From positions 1-64,000 of the forward strand of contig NZ_LFCT01000028.1 of the NCBI RefSeq assembly GCF_008692605.1: a DNA stretch of 64,000 nt. The letters run 5' to 3'. This document shows positions 7,869-15,843 of the stretch, piece by piece. The notes below the pieces were generated by a model. It was not told where the DNA came from. It searched no databases and was given only the letters and a program-made list of their open reading frames with translations. The stretch's first letter is position 1. The number at the start of each line of letters is the position of its first letter. Position numbers and translations under genes: made by a program. Source of the stretch: Sphingobium estronivorans (lineage in GTDB: Bacteria; Pseudomonadota; Alphaproteobacteria; Sphingomonadales; Sphingomonadaceae).

Positions 7869-8687
7869 CTATCCCGCCGCGCCCTCCAACGCCCCGACTC
7901 CGACCAGAATCGCGTCGGCCCGCGCCAGCACGGCCAGCGCCAGCCCGGCATCGGCTGCCCGCTCCGCCGCCAACCGCGTCGGCGCGGAGATCGTCACCAG
8001 CAGCGGGCAATCGGCCAACACTGCCTTCTCCACCAGTTCATAGGAACAGCGCGACGACAGCAGGGCAAAGCCTCCATCCCAATCCAGCCCCTGGCGCCGC
8101 ATCGCCCCGATCAGCTTGTCGAAGGCATTGTGCCGCCCGACATCCTCCCGCGCCAGCCGGATCGTTCCGTCCGCAGCCACCAAAGCCGCGACATGCGCCG
8201 CCCCGGTTCGCGCATTGAGCGGCTGAAAATCCCTGAGATGATCCAGCGCCCGGAAGATGGCTTCCTTGCCGGCCTGCGACGGCCGCCGGGTCACGAGCGG
8301 CAAGGGGCGGACAGCCTGCTCCAGATTCTCCACCCCGCAAATCCCACAGGAGGATTCCGACGCGCGATGCCGCACCCGGCTGAGCAACGCCTCCGTACGC
8401 CCCTCCGGCAAGGTCGCTCGCGCAACAATGCCCTGCTCCGTCGCATGGACATCGACCTCCAGAGGCGCATCCTCCCGCCCGATCAACCGCTCCGCCAGCG
8501 CAAAGCCCAGCACCAGCTCTTCCACATCCGCGGGCGTCGCCATCAGCACCGCGTAGCCGATACCGTTAAATTCAACCGCGACCGGCACTTCCTCCGCCAG
8601 TTCGCGCATCACGGGCGACGCGCTGCCGTGCGGCCTGACCTGCGTGAAAGGAAAGGTCGATCCCAGTCGCGCCCGCGCCTCGCTCAA
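7869..8687 (-). CDS. fdhD: Formate dehydrogenase accessory sulfurtransferase
   Basis: FdhD transfers sulfur from cysteine desulfurase to the molybdenum bis-MGD cofactor of formate dehydrogenase. The 272 residues include the essential CGIC motif (C114, C117), the FQPLNARTGAAHVAAL block and REDVGRHNAFDKLIG, all diagnostic. The start appears to be TTG 8687, overlapping the fdsD stop (TTGA), which fits coupling at the end of the fds operon. It matures FdsA encoded two genes upstream. Confidence 0.94.
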   Translation of the reverse strand: MSEARARLGSTFPFTQVRPHGSASPVMRELAEEVPVAVEFNGIGYAVLMATPADVEELVLGFALAERLIGREDAPLEVDVHATEQGIVARATLPEGRTEALLSRVRHRASESSCGICGVENLEQAVRPLPLVTRRPSQAGKEAIFRALDHLRDFQPLNARTGAAHVAALVAADGTIRLAREDVGRHNAFDKLIGAMRRQGLDWDGGFALLSSRCSYELVEKAVLADCPLLVTISAPTRLAAERAADAGLALAVLARADAILVGVGALEGAAG

Positions 8688-8920
8688 AGGGCCATGACCC
8701 GCTCGACAGCTGCCGCGGCAACAGGCGTCAGCGCCTCCGGCCGCGCCGCCGCCAGGGCACAGATGCGCTGCTTCATCGCCGGGTCCCAGAAGTCGCGAAT
8801 ATGGTCGGCCACCATTGCGACAGCCTCTTTCTCGCTCAGCGCGGCCAGATTGCGCGCAATCTGGTTCGCCATGTAGATCAGCCGGTCCTCGGTCGACATG
8901 ACGTGATTTTCATCGCTCAT
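8684..8920 (-). CDS. fdsD: NAD-dependent formate dehydrogenase subunit delta
   Basis: Small subunit of 78 residues with the family pattern LIYMANQIARNLAAL and VADHIRDFWDPAMKQRI. FdsD stabilises or helps assemble the FdsABG complex. The ATG at 8920 lies 10 bases after the fdsA stop; the frame is open further upstream but that part overlaps fdsA. It sits between fdsA and fdhD in the usual fds order. Confidence 0.93.
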   Translation of the reverse strand: MSDENHVMSTEDRLIYMANQIARNLAALSEKEAVAMVADHIRDFWDPAMKQRICALAAARPEALTPVAAAAVERVMAL

Positions 8921-8930
8921 GCGCCCGATC

Positions 8931-11777
8931 CTATTCCGCCGCTTCCAGCGGCGCAATCCGCCTGCTGTGCCGTGCCTGGCTCGCATAGTCGCGCTGCCAG
9001 TCGCTCGGCCCGTTGGATGGCATGACCTGCACGGCCGTCACCTTATATTCGGGGCAGTTGGTGGCCCAGTCCGAATAGTCGGTGGTAATGACATTGGCCT
9101 GCGTATCGGGGTGGTGGAAGGTGGTATAAACCACTCCGGGCGCCACCCGCTCGGTAATCAGCGCGCGCAGGCTGGTCTCTCCGGCCCGGCTTTTGAGCGA
9201 CACCCAGTCGCCATCCTTGATCCCCCGGTTCTCCGCATCGGACGGATGCATTTCCAGCCGGTCCTCGGGATGCCAGGCCTCATTCGCCGTGCGACGGGTC
9301 TGCGCGCCGACATTATATTGGCTGAGGATGCGTCCTGTGGTCAGCAGCAGCGGGAATCGCGGGCCGGTCTTTTCATCGGTCGGCACATAGTCGGTGACGA
9401 CGAACTTGCCCCTGCCCCGCACGAAGCCGTCGATATGCATGGTCGGCGTGCCATCGGGCGCGGCCGCGTTGGCGGGCCATTGCAGCGATCCTTCCGCTTC
9501 CAGCCGGTCATAATGCACGCCGGCGAAGGTCGGCGTCAGCGCGGCGATCTCATCCATGATCTGCGAAGGGTGGCTGTAGGACCAGTTCAGTCCCATGGCT
9601 TGCGCTACAAGCTGCACGACCTCCCAATCACCATAGCCATTCAGCGGCGTCATCACCTTGCGCACGCGTTGGATGCGCCGTTCGGCATTGGTGAAGGTCC
9701 CGTCCTTCTCCAGGAAAGTCGATCCCGGCAGGAAGACATGCGCGTAATTGGCGGTTTCGTTCAGAAACAGGTCCTGCACGACGACGCATTCCATCGCCGC
9801 CAGCCCTGCCGCGACATGATGGGTGTTGGGATCGGACTGGAGAATATCCTCGCCCTGAATGAAGATGCCCTTAAACGTCCCGTCCGTCGCGGCATCCAGC
9901 ATATTGGGAATGCGCAGACCCGGCTCGGCATCCAGAGCCACGCCCCAGGCCTGCTCGAACTGCGCGCGCACGGCATCGTCCGACACATGGCGATAGCCGG
10001 AAAATTCATGCGGGAAGCTGCCCATGTCACAGGCGCCCTGCACATTATTCTGGCCTCTGAGCGGGTTCACGCCCACGCCTTCGCGTCCGACATTGCCGGT
10101 TGCCATGGCCAGATTGGCGATCGCCATCACGGTCGAGGACCCCTGGCTATGCTCGGTAACGCCAAGGCCATAATAAATGGCGCCATTGCCGCCCGTCGCA
10201 TAGAGCCGCGCCGCCGCGCGCACATCCTCCGCCTTGACCCCGGTCAGTGGCTCGACCGCCTCGGGCGAACGGCTGGGTTCGGCCACAAAGGCAGCCCAGT
10301 CCATGAACTCATCCCAATCGCAGCGCTCCCGGACGAAGGTTTCGTCGAAGAGATTTTCCGTGACGATGACATGCGCCAAAGCCGTCAGCATGGCGACATT
10401 GGTGCCCGGCCGCAGCGGCAGATGATGCGCCGCCTCGACATGGGGCGACTTCACCAGATCGGTCCGGCGCGGATCGATGACGATCAGCTTGGCGCCCTGC
10501 CGCAGCCGCTTCTTCATCCGGCTGGCGAAAACCGGATGCCCATCGGTCGGATTGGCGCCGATGACGAGAATGACGTCCGCCTGCATCACGCTGTCGAAAT
10601 CCTGCGTCCCCGCCGATGTGCCGAAGGTCGTCTTCAACCCATAGCCCGTCGGCGAGTGGCAGACCCGCGCGCAGGTATCGACATTATTGTTGCCGAAACC
10701 CTGCCGGATCAGCTTCTGGACAAGGAAGGTTTCTTCATTGGTGCATCGGCTGGATGTGATCCCGCCGATGCTCCGCGTGCCATAGCTGGCCTGGATGCGC
10801 CTGAACTCGCTCGCGGTATGGGCGATCGCCTCCTCCCACGATACCTCGCGCCATGGCTCCTCCACCGAAGCACGGATCATCGGATGGAGGATGCGGTCAC
10901 GATGCTGCGCATAACCCCAGGCGAAGCGGCCCTTGACGCAACTATGCCCGCGATTGGCCTTACCTTCCTTCCACGGCACCATACGCACCAACTCCTCGCC
11001 GCGCATCTCCGCGCGGAAGGTGCAGCCGACGCCGCAATAGGCGCAGGTGGTGACGACCGCCCGGTCCGGCGTGCCGATTTCCACCACCTTCTTCTCGGTC
11101 AGCGTCGCGGTCGGACACGCCTGCACGCAGGCGCCGCAGGACACGCATTCAGACGAGAGGAAATCCTGGCCCTGGGACGGCGCAACCTTCGAGTCGAACC
11201 CCCGTCCCTCGATGGTCAGCGCGAACGTCCCCTGCACTTCGTCGCAAGCCCGCACGCAGCGCGAACAGACGATACATTTGCTCGGATCGAAGTCGAAATA
11301 GGGGTTCGACTGGTCCTTCGCCTGCCCCATATTGGTGGCGCCGTCATAGCCATAGCGAACCTCACGCAGCCCCACCGCGCCAGCCTGATCCTGCAATTCG
11401 CAATCGCCATTGGCCGGGCAGGTCAGACAATCGAGCGGGTGGTCGGAAATATAGAGTTCCATCACCCCGCGCCGCAACTGCTTCAGCCGCTCGCTTTGCG
11501 TGCGCACCACCATGCCCTCGGCAATCGGCGTGGTGCAGGATGCGGGATAGCCGTTACGCCCCTCCACCTCGACCAGGCACAGGCGGCAGGAACCGAAGCT
11601 TTCGACAGTATCGGTCGCGCATAGCTTTGGGATCGAACAGCCGGTCAGCGAAGCCGCCCGCATAATCGACGTTCCCTCTGGCATCGTCACCGTCTCGCCA
11701 TCGATGGTGAGCGTCACGCTCTTGCCGGTCGCAATGGCGGGCGGCGTCCCATGATCGGTTTCGCGCGTAAAAGTCAT
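8931..11777 (-). CDS. fdsA: NAD-dependent formate dehydrogenase subunit alpha (molybdenum)
   Basis: Catalytic subunit of soluble FdsABGD, oxidising formate to CO2. The 948 residues carry an N-terminal [2Fe-2S] domain (CSIPKLCATDTVESFGSCRLC), a histidine-ligated cluster region, a two-[4Fe-4S] ferredoxin segment (CIVCSRCVRAC, CVSCGACVQACP), the CAYCGVGC cluster of molybdopterin enzymes, and the bis-MGD domain. The metal ligand is cysteine in NNVDTCARVCHSPTG, so this is the Cys and not the selenocysteine form. The ATG at 11777 overlaps the fdsB stop (ATGA). A long open frame upstream of this start is only overlap with fdsB. Confidence 0.96.
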   Translation of the reverse strand: MTFTRETDHGTPPAIATGKSVTLTIDGETVTMPEGTSIMRAASLTGCSIPKLCATDTVESFGSCRLCLVEVEGRNGYPASCTTPIAEGMVVRTQSERLKQLRRGVMELYISDHPLDCLTCPANGDCELQDQAGAVGLREVRYGYDGATNMGQAKDQSNPYFDFDPSKCIVCSRCVRACDEVQGTFALTIEGRGFDSKVAPSQGQDFLSSECVSCGACVQACPTATLTEKKVVEIGTPDRAVVTTCAYCGVGCTFRAEMRGEELVRMVPWKEGKANRGHSCVKGRFAWGYAQHRDRILHPMIRASVEEPWREVSWEEAIAHTASEFRRIQASYGTRSIGGITSSRCTNEETFLVQKLIRQGFGNNNVDTCARVCHSPTGYGLKTTFGTSAGTQDFDSVMQADVILVIGANPTDGHPVFASRMKKRLRQGAKLIVIDPRRTDLVKSPHVEAAHHLPLRPGTNVAMLTALAHVIVTENLFDETFVRERCDWDEFMDWAAFVAEPSRSPEAVEPLTGVKAEDVRAAARLYATGGNGAIYYGLGVTEHSQGSSTVMAIANLAMATGNVGREGVGVNPLRGQNNVQGACDMGSFPHEFSGYRHVSDDAVRAQFEQAWGVALDAEPGLRIPNMLDAATDGTFKGIFIQGEDILQSDPNTHHVAAGLAAMECVVVQDLFLNETANYAHVFLPGSTFLEKDGTFTNAERRIQRVRKVMTPLNGYGDWEVVQLVAQAMGLNWSYSHPSQIMDEIAALTPTFAGVHYDRLEAEGSLQWPANAAAPDGTPTMHIDGFVRGRGKFVVTDYVPTDEKTGPRFPLLLTTGRILSQYNVGAQTRRTANEAWHPEDRLEMHPSDAENRGIKDGDWVSLKSRAGETSLRALITERVAPGVVYTTFHHPDTQANVITTDYSDWATNCPEYKVTAVQVMPSNGPSDWQRDYASQARHSRRIAPLEAAE

Positions 11778-13348
11778 GCCGCAGCTTCCTTCACCGGAGC
11801 GGGAGCCCCGAAATCCTCGGGAAAATGATCGAGCGCGCTCAACACCGGATAAGGCGTAAAGCCGCCCAGCGCGCAGAGCGATCCATATTTCATCGTGTCG
11901 CACAGATCGCGCAGCAGCGCCGTTTGCGCTTCCAACCCGCCGTCGTTCCGGTCGGGAGCGCGCGAATAGAGCGCCTTCGTCAGTCCGCCGCCAACAGGCT
12001 CGGCGGCCACGGGCTGCGTGTCCCGCGCTGCGATGATCCGATCCATCACCTCCACCCCGCGCGTCGATCCGATCCGGCAGGGCGTGCATTTGCCGCAGCT
12101 TTCGACCGAGCAGAACTCCATCGCAAAGCGGGCCATATGCGCCATATCGACGCTGTCGTCGAACAGGGTGATGCCGGCATGGCCGATCAGCCCGCCCGCC
12201 TGCGCAAACGCCTCATAGTCAAAAGGCAGATCGAACATGGAGGGCGGAAAATATGCGCCTAAAGGCCCCCCAACCTGCACCGCCCGCACCGGCCTTCCGC
12301 TCGCGGTCCCGCCGCCGATGCCGTTCACCAGTTCGCCGAGCGTGATGCCGAAGCCGATCTCATACAGACCGCCATGCTTCACATTGCCCGCAAGCTGCAC
12401 CGGCATGGTACCGCGCGACCGCCCGAAACCGACCGCGGCATAAGCCTCTGCCCCCTCAGACAATATGAAAGGAACCGCCGCCAGGCTCAGCACATTGTTG
12501 ATGACCGTCGGTTGCCCGAACAGCCCGGCCAGCGCTGGCAGAGGCGGCTTGGCGCGCACTTGCCCCCGCTTCCCCTCGATGCTGTCGAGCAACGCCGTCT
12601 CTTCGCCGCAGACATAGGCGCCCGCGCCCATCCGCACTTCCAGCGTGAAGGGTGCGATCCGTTTGGCGGACAGCGCGATCGCTTCCCGCATCGTGGCGAT
12701 GGCATAGGGATATTCGCTGCGAATATAGACATAGCCATGGCCTGCGCCCACCGCATGTCCGGCGATCGCCATCCCCTCGATCAGGCACAAGGGATCGCCC
12801 TCCATCAGCATCCGGTCGGCAAACGTCCCGCTGTCCCCTTCATCGGCATTGCAGACGATGAATTTTGCGTCCGAAACTGCGTCCAGCACTGTCTGCCACT
12901 TGATTCCGGTGGGGAAGCCCGCTCCGCCCCGCCCGCGCAAGCCGGAAGCCTTGACCGCATCGACCACCGCCTGCGGCGCCATCGCCCGCGCCGCATCCAG
13001 CCCGCGCCAGCCGCCATGCGCGGCATAATCCTCCAGACAGAGGGGATCGATCACCCCGCAGCGCGCAAAGGTGAACCGCTGCTGCCCCGCGAAGAAAGGC
13101 AGGGCCGACACATCGCCCAGCCGCGCCGCATGGCTTCCATTCAGCACCGCCGCGACATCGCCCGGTCCGACCGGCCCGAACGCAACGCGCGTGCCGTCCT
13201 TTTCAACCTCCACCAGCGGTTCGATGGAAAAGAGACCCCGGCTGCCCGTGCGGATCACCTCGCATCCCGCTGCCTCGAACGCTTGCGCCACCTCGTCCGC
13301 ACCCAGGGCGACCGAGGCCATGTCCCGGCTCACAAAGGCCCGCGTCAT
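11774..13348 (-). CDS. fdsB: NAD-dependent formate dehydrogenase subunit beta
   Basis: NuoF-like diaphorase subunit of 524 residues. It binds FMN and NAD (GLRGRGGAGFPTGIKW, CNADEGDSGTFADR) and ends with a [4Fe-4S] site in CSVESCGKCTPCRIGS. It receives electrons from FdsA through FdsG and reduces NAD+. The ATG at 13348 overlaps the fdsG stop (ATGA). Confidence 0.96.
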   Translation of the reverse strand: MTRAFVSRDMASVALGADEVAQAFEAAGCEVIRTGSRGLFSIEPLVEVEKDGTRVAFGPVGPGDVAAVLNGSHAARLGDVSALPFFAGQQRFTFARCGVIDPLCLEDYAAHGGWRGLDAARAMAPQAVVDAVKASGLRGRGGAGFPTGIKWQTVLDAVSDAKFIVCNADEGDSGTFADRMLMEGDPLCLIEGMAIAGHAVGAGHGYVYIRSEYPYAIATMREAIALSAKRIAPFTLEVRMGAGAYVCGEETALLDSIEGKRGQVRAKPPLPALAGLFGQPTVINNVLSLAAVPFILSEGAEAYAAVGFGRSRGTMPVQLAGNVKHGGLYEIGFGITLGELVNGIGGGTASGRPVRAVQVGGPLGAYFPPSMFDLPFDYEAFAQAGGLIGHAGITLFDDSVDMAHMARFAMEFCSVESCGKCTPCRIGSTRGVEVMDRIIAARDTQPVAAEPVGGGLTKALYSRAPDRNDGGLEAQTALLRDLCDTMKYGSLCALGGFTPYPVLSALDHFPEDFGAPAPVKEAAA

Positions 13349-13824
13349 GCCGAAATCTCCTGCGCGATCCGGTTCAGCGCAGCGGCGTCGATCCGCGCCA
13401 CCGGCCGCCCGTCGACCAGCGCATTCGGCCCGATTGCGCACAGCCCCAGACAATAAACCGGTTCCAGCGTCACCTGCCCGTCGCGCCGGGTCTCACCCAT
13501 GGCGACGCCCAAGCGCGCAACCGCCGTAGCCTCCACCGCGGTCCCGCCCCGCGCCTGACAGCTTTCCGCGCGGCACAGCTTCACCACATGCCGCCCCGCA
13601 GGCGCGCGCCGGAAATCATGATAGAAGGTCACGACCCCATGCACATCCGCCCGGCTGAGGTTCAGCGCCCGGGCAATGACCGGGACCGCCGCATCATCGA
13701 CATAGCCTATTTCCTCCTGCAACCAGTGCAGCAGCGGCAGCAGTCCGTCGCGCGTCCGTCCATGCACGCGCGCCCAATCCTCTATCAACAGCGTCGCTTC
13801 CTCGACGACCTTATCCTGCTGCAT
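13345..13824 (-). CDS. fdsG: NAD-dependent formate dehydrogenase subunit gamma
   Basis: NuoE-like subunit of 159 residues with a [2Fe-2S] cluster held by C84, C89, C125 and C129 (LCRAESC and YCLGLC). It is the first structural gene of the fds operon. Upstream, 121 bases separate it from the LysR regulator and hold a large inverted repeat, the probable control site. Confidence 0.95.
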   Translation of the reverse strand: MQQDKVVEEATLLIEDWARVHGRTRDGLLPLLHWLQEEIGYVDDAAVPVIARALNLSRADVHGVVTFYHDFRRAPAGRHVVKLCRAESCQARGGTAVEATAVARLGVAMGETRRDGQVTLEPVYCLGLCAIGPNALVDGRPVARIDAAALNRIAQEISA

Positions 13825-13897
13825 CCGTTCTCATTCTTTCGACGCCTTCTTCCGCGCGCCATGCTGCGCCCCGGAACGTCCCGCGTCAAATCGAAGG

Positions 13898-13936
13898 CGA
13901 TCATGCTTGATAGAAATCCTCTATCAAGCATGATCG
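13898..13936. promoter_or_regulatory. Perfect 17-bp inverted repeat, probable LysR operator for fds
   Basis: Arms at 13898-13914 and 13920-13936 match exactly around a 5-base loop. Each arm contains a near-symmetric ATCATGCTTGAT box, so the site has four half-boxes. It stands between the regulator gene's stop and fdsG, and a TTGACG element lies shortly downstream on the minus strand. No T-run follows, which argues against a plain terminator. Confidence 0.65.
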
Positions 13937-13944
13937 GCCGGATT

Positions 13945-14838
13945 TCAGCCGTCCAGGCGCCCGGCAATATCCCGGGCGACGGCCGCCACCGCCTGAGCCA
14001 GCGGTCCTAGCGGCGCCCGATCCGACACGATCACGCCGATCCGGCTACCTTCATCCGTATCGGGCAAAGCGAAGGTCCGCACCCAATCCAACCCCTCCAA
14101 CAGCATCGCATGACGATCCGGCACGATCGAACAGAGTCGCCCTTGCCGCACCAGCGCGAACAGCGCGACATAGCTGTCCGCCGTCACCACGGGCCGCAAC
14201 GCCAGTTCGCGCCCGCCCAGCCGCGCGTCCAATATCCGCCGGTTCTGCATTCCCTGATGCAGGAGGCAAAGCGGCAGACGCGCCACATCCTCCCAGCCGA
14301 GCGCCCGCTCTTCCTCCAGCACCCCGTGCGCCGCCACCAGCATGTAGCGCTCGACATAGAGCGGGACCGCCAGCACATGGGAGGGCGGCTCGAAATCGAG
14401 ATAGGTGAGTCCCGCGTCCAGTTCAAAAGCCGCCAGTTCCCGCTCGATCTGGCGCGAGGTCAATGCCCGGACGGAGATGTTCAGCCCCGGATGCCGCTCC
14501 AGCAACGCCTCCACCAGAAAACCGATGGCCGGCATCGCCGCCGGAATCGCGCCCAGCCGCAATTCGCCCCGCAACGGCCCCTTGACGACCGCCGCCGCCT
14601 GCATCAGATTGTCCGCCGCCGCGACCAGTTGCCGTGCCCAGGGCAGGATCGCGCGCCCCTCCTCCGTCAGTCCGCCATAGCGCCGGTTGCGCAGGATCAG
14701 CCGCTTGCCCAGTTGCGCCTCCAGCGCCGAAATGCCCGCCGACAGGGTCGGTTGCGACACATGGCACGCCGCCGCCGCCCGTGCGAAATGCCCTTCGCGC
14801 TCCAGCGCGAGGAAATATTGAAGAAGGCGGGTCTGCAC
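13945..14838 (-). CDS. LysR-family regulator of formate dehydrogenase
   Basis: LysR-type activator of about 297 residues: winged HTH (RLLQYFLALEREGHFARAAAACHVSQPTLSAG) in the first 60 residues and a substrate-binding domain after it. It is adjacent and co-oriented with fdsG, as in other fds loci where a LysR protein responds to formate. I chose GTG 14838, giving the usual five-residue lead before the HTH; ATG 14886 is also open, 16 codons upstream. It is divergent from the TetR gene, sharing a 98-base gap. Confidence 0.85.
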   Translation of the reverse strand: MQTRLLQYFLALEREGHFARAAAACHVSQPTLSAGISALEAQLGKRLILRNRRYGGLTEEGRAILPWARQLVAAADNLMQAAAVVKGPLRGELRLGAIPAAMPAIGFLVEALLERHPGLNISVRALTSRQIERELAAFELDAGLTYLDFEPPSHVLAVPLYVERYMLVAAHGVLEEERALGWEDVARLPLCLLHQGMQNRRILDARLGGRELALRPVVTADSYVALFALVRQGRLCSIVPDRHAMLLEGLDWVRTFALPDTDEGSRIGVIVSDRAPLGPLAQAVAAVARDIAGRLDG

Positions 14839-14924
14839 AGGCTTGGTTCTTTCTCCCCGCGCTGATAGGGCAAAGCCGCGCACCATGGAACCCGGCTCTG
14901 GACGCCGGGGCGGAGGCCAACTAC

Positions 14925-14938
14925 ATACCGATCGGTAT
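14925..14938. promoter_or_regulatory. TetR-type operator overlapping the start codon of its own gene
   Basis: ATACCGATCGGTAT is a perfect 14-bp palindrome. Its last two bases are the first two of the ATG at 14937. Position and sequence fit autorepression by the downstream TetR protein; binding would also cover the ribosome site region. Confidence 0.7.
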
Positions 14939-15545
14939 GAAATCGCAGACGCAGACAGCCAGGGGCCGCCCGAGGGAGTTCGATCCCCAAGAAGCGCTGA
15001 GCGCTGCGCTGACCGTTTTCTGGCGCCGTGGCTATGAGGGCGCCTCCATGGCCGAACTGACGGAGGCCATGGGGATCACCAAGCCCAGCCTCTACGCCTG
15101 TTTCGGCAACAAGGAATCGCTGTTCCGCAAGGCGCTCGACCTCTATGAGCGCGACAAGCTCTGCTACATGAAATCCGCGCTGGACGCGCCCACTGCCAAG
15201 AGCGTTGCCGAACGGCTGCTGCGCGGGTCGCTGGCGATCCAAACCGGTACGACCGATCCCCATGGCTGCCTGGGCGTCATCAGCACGGTCGCCTGCACCG
15301 CTCAGGCCGAATCGATCCGCCACGAGGTCATCGCCCGCCGCGCTTCGTCCGACGCGGCGCTGGCCGAACGGTTCGAACGCGCACGCGTTGAGGGCGATTT
15401 CCCGGCCACCATCGATCCGCAGGCCCTGGTTACCTACCTTTCCACCATCATCCAGGGCATGGCCGTGCAGGCGGGCGCGGGGACGCCGCGAAACAAGCTG
15501 GAGCAATTTGTGGAAACCACCCTCGCCCTCTGGCCCGGGAAATAG
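14937..15545 (+). CDS. TetR/AcrR-family transcriptional regulator
   Basis: 202-residue one-component repressor. The N-terminal HTH spans roughly residues 17-62 (MAELTEAMGITKPSLYACFGNKESLF), followed by an all-helical ligand domain with a TetR_C-type segment (GCLGVISTVACTAQAESIR). The ATG is fixed by the palindrome and by loss of coding character upstream, although the frame remains open. It may also act on the sulfatase gene 300 bases downstream, but no shared operator was found. Its ligand is unknown. Confidence 0.88.
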   Translation: MKSQTQTARGRPREFDPQEALSAALTVFWRRGYEGASMAELTEAMGITKPSLYACFGNKESLFRKALDLYERDKLCYMKSALDAPTAKSVAERLLRGSLAIQTGTTDPHGCLGVISTVACTAQAESIRHEVIARRASSDAALAERFERARVEGDFPATIDPQALVTYLSTIIQGMAVQAGAGTPRNKLEQFVETTLALWPGK

Positions 15546-15843
15546 CCAGGCTCGGCGGACCTTGCCGCGCGATCACAGGCAATGCCTTGCCCACGGCGGT
15601 GAAAGCAAATGCCGGACAGTGCCGCCAGAAGGCTCTTTCGCCAACGGCTGGCAGGATGCGATGGGGTTCAAATACTGCGAACGGCGCGCGCCATGTCGCG
15701 GGTCATTACTCGCCCAAGGGTGACGCGGAAACGCGGCGCGCGAGAGAAGCGGTCATCGGCCAACCGGGCTTTCCCGTTGCGCGTGCTTGCATTGTACGAA
15801 ACCCACCGGTACAAGACAGGCTCATCCAGAGGAGTGAGAGGCA
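15546..15843 (+). promoter_or_regulatory. Leader of the arylsulfatase gene with an inverted repeat
   Basis: About 300 bases with no supported gene. Near the 3' end TTGTAC (15792-15797) and GTACAA (15809-15814) form an inverted repeat with an 11-base spacer, 30 bases before the sulfatase ATG. A ribosome site AGAGGAGTGAGAGG precedes the start. The repeat is a candidate repressor site. Confidence 0.45.

Noticed and set aside
10600..10720. Selenocysteine form of formate dehydrogenase
   Set aside because: The metal-binding position reads as a normal cysteine in NNVDTCARVC; no in-frame TGA is present.
8919..11624. 901-codon open frame antisense to fdsA
   Set aside because: FdsA is complete with all cofactor motifs on the other strand; the antisense product has no family features.
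13898..13936. Intrinsic terminator of the LysR gene
   Set aside because: The hairpin is long but no T-run follows on the minus strand, and its internal symmetry suits a protein site better.
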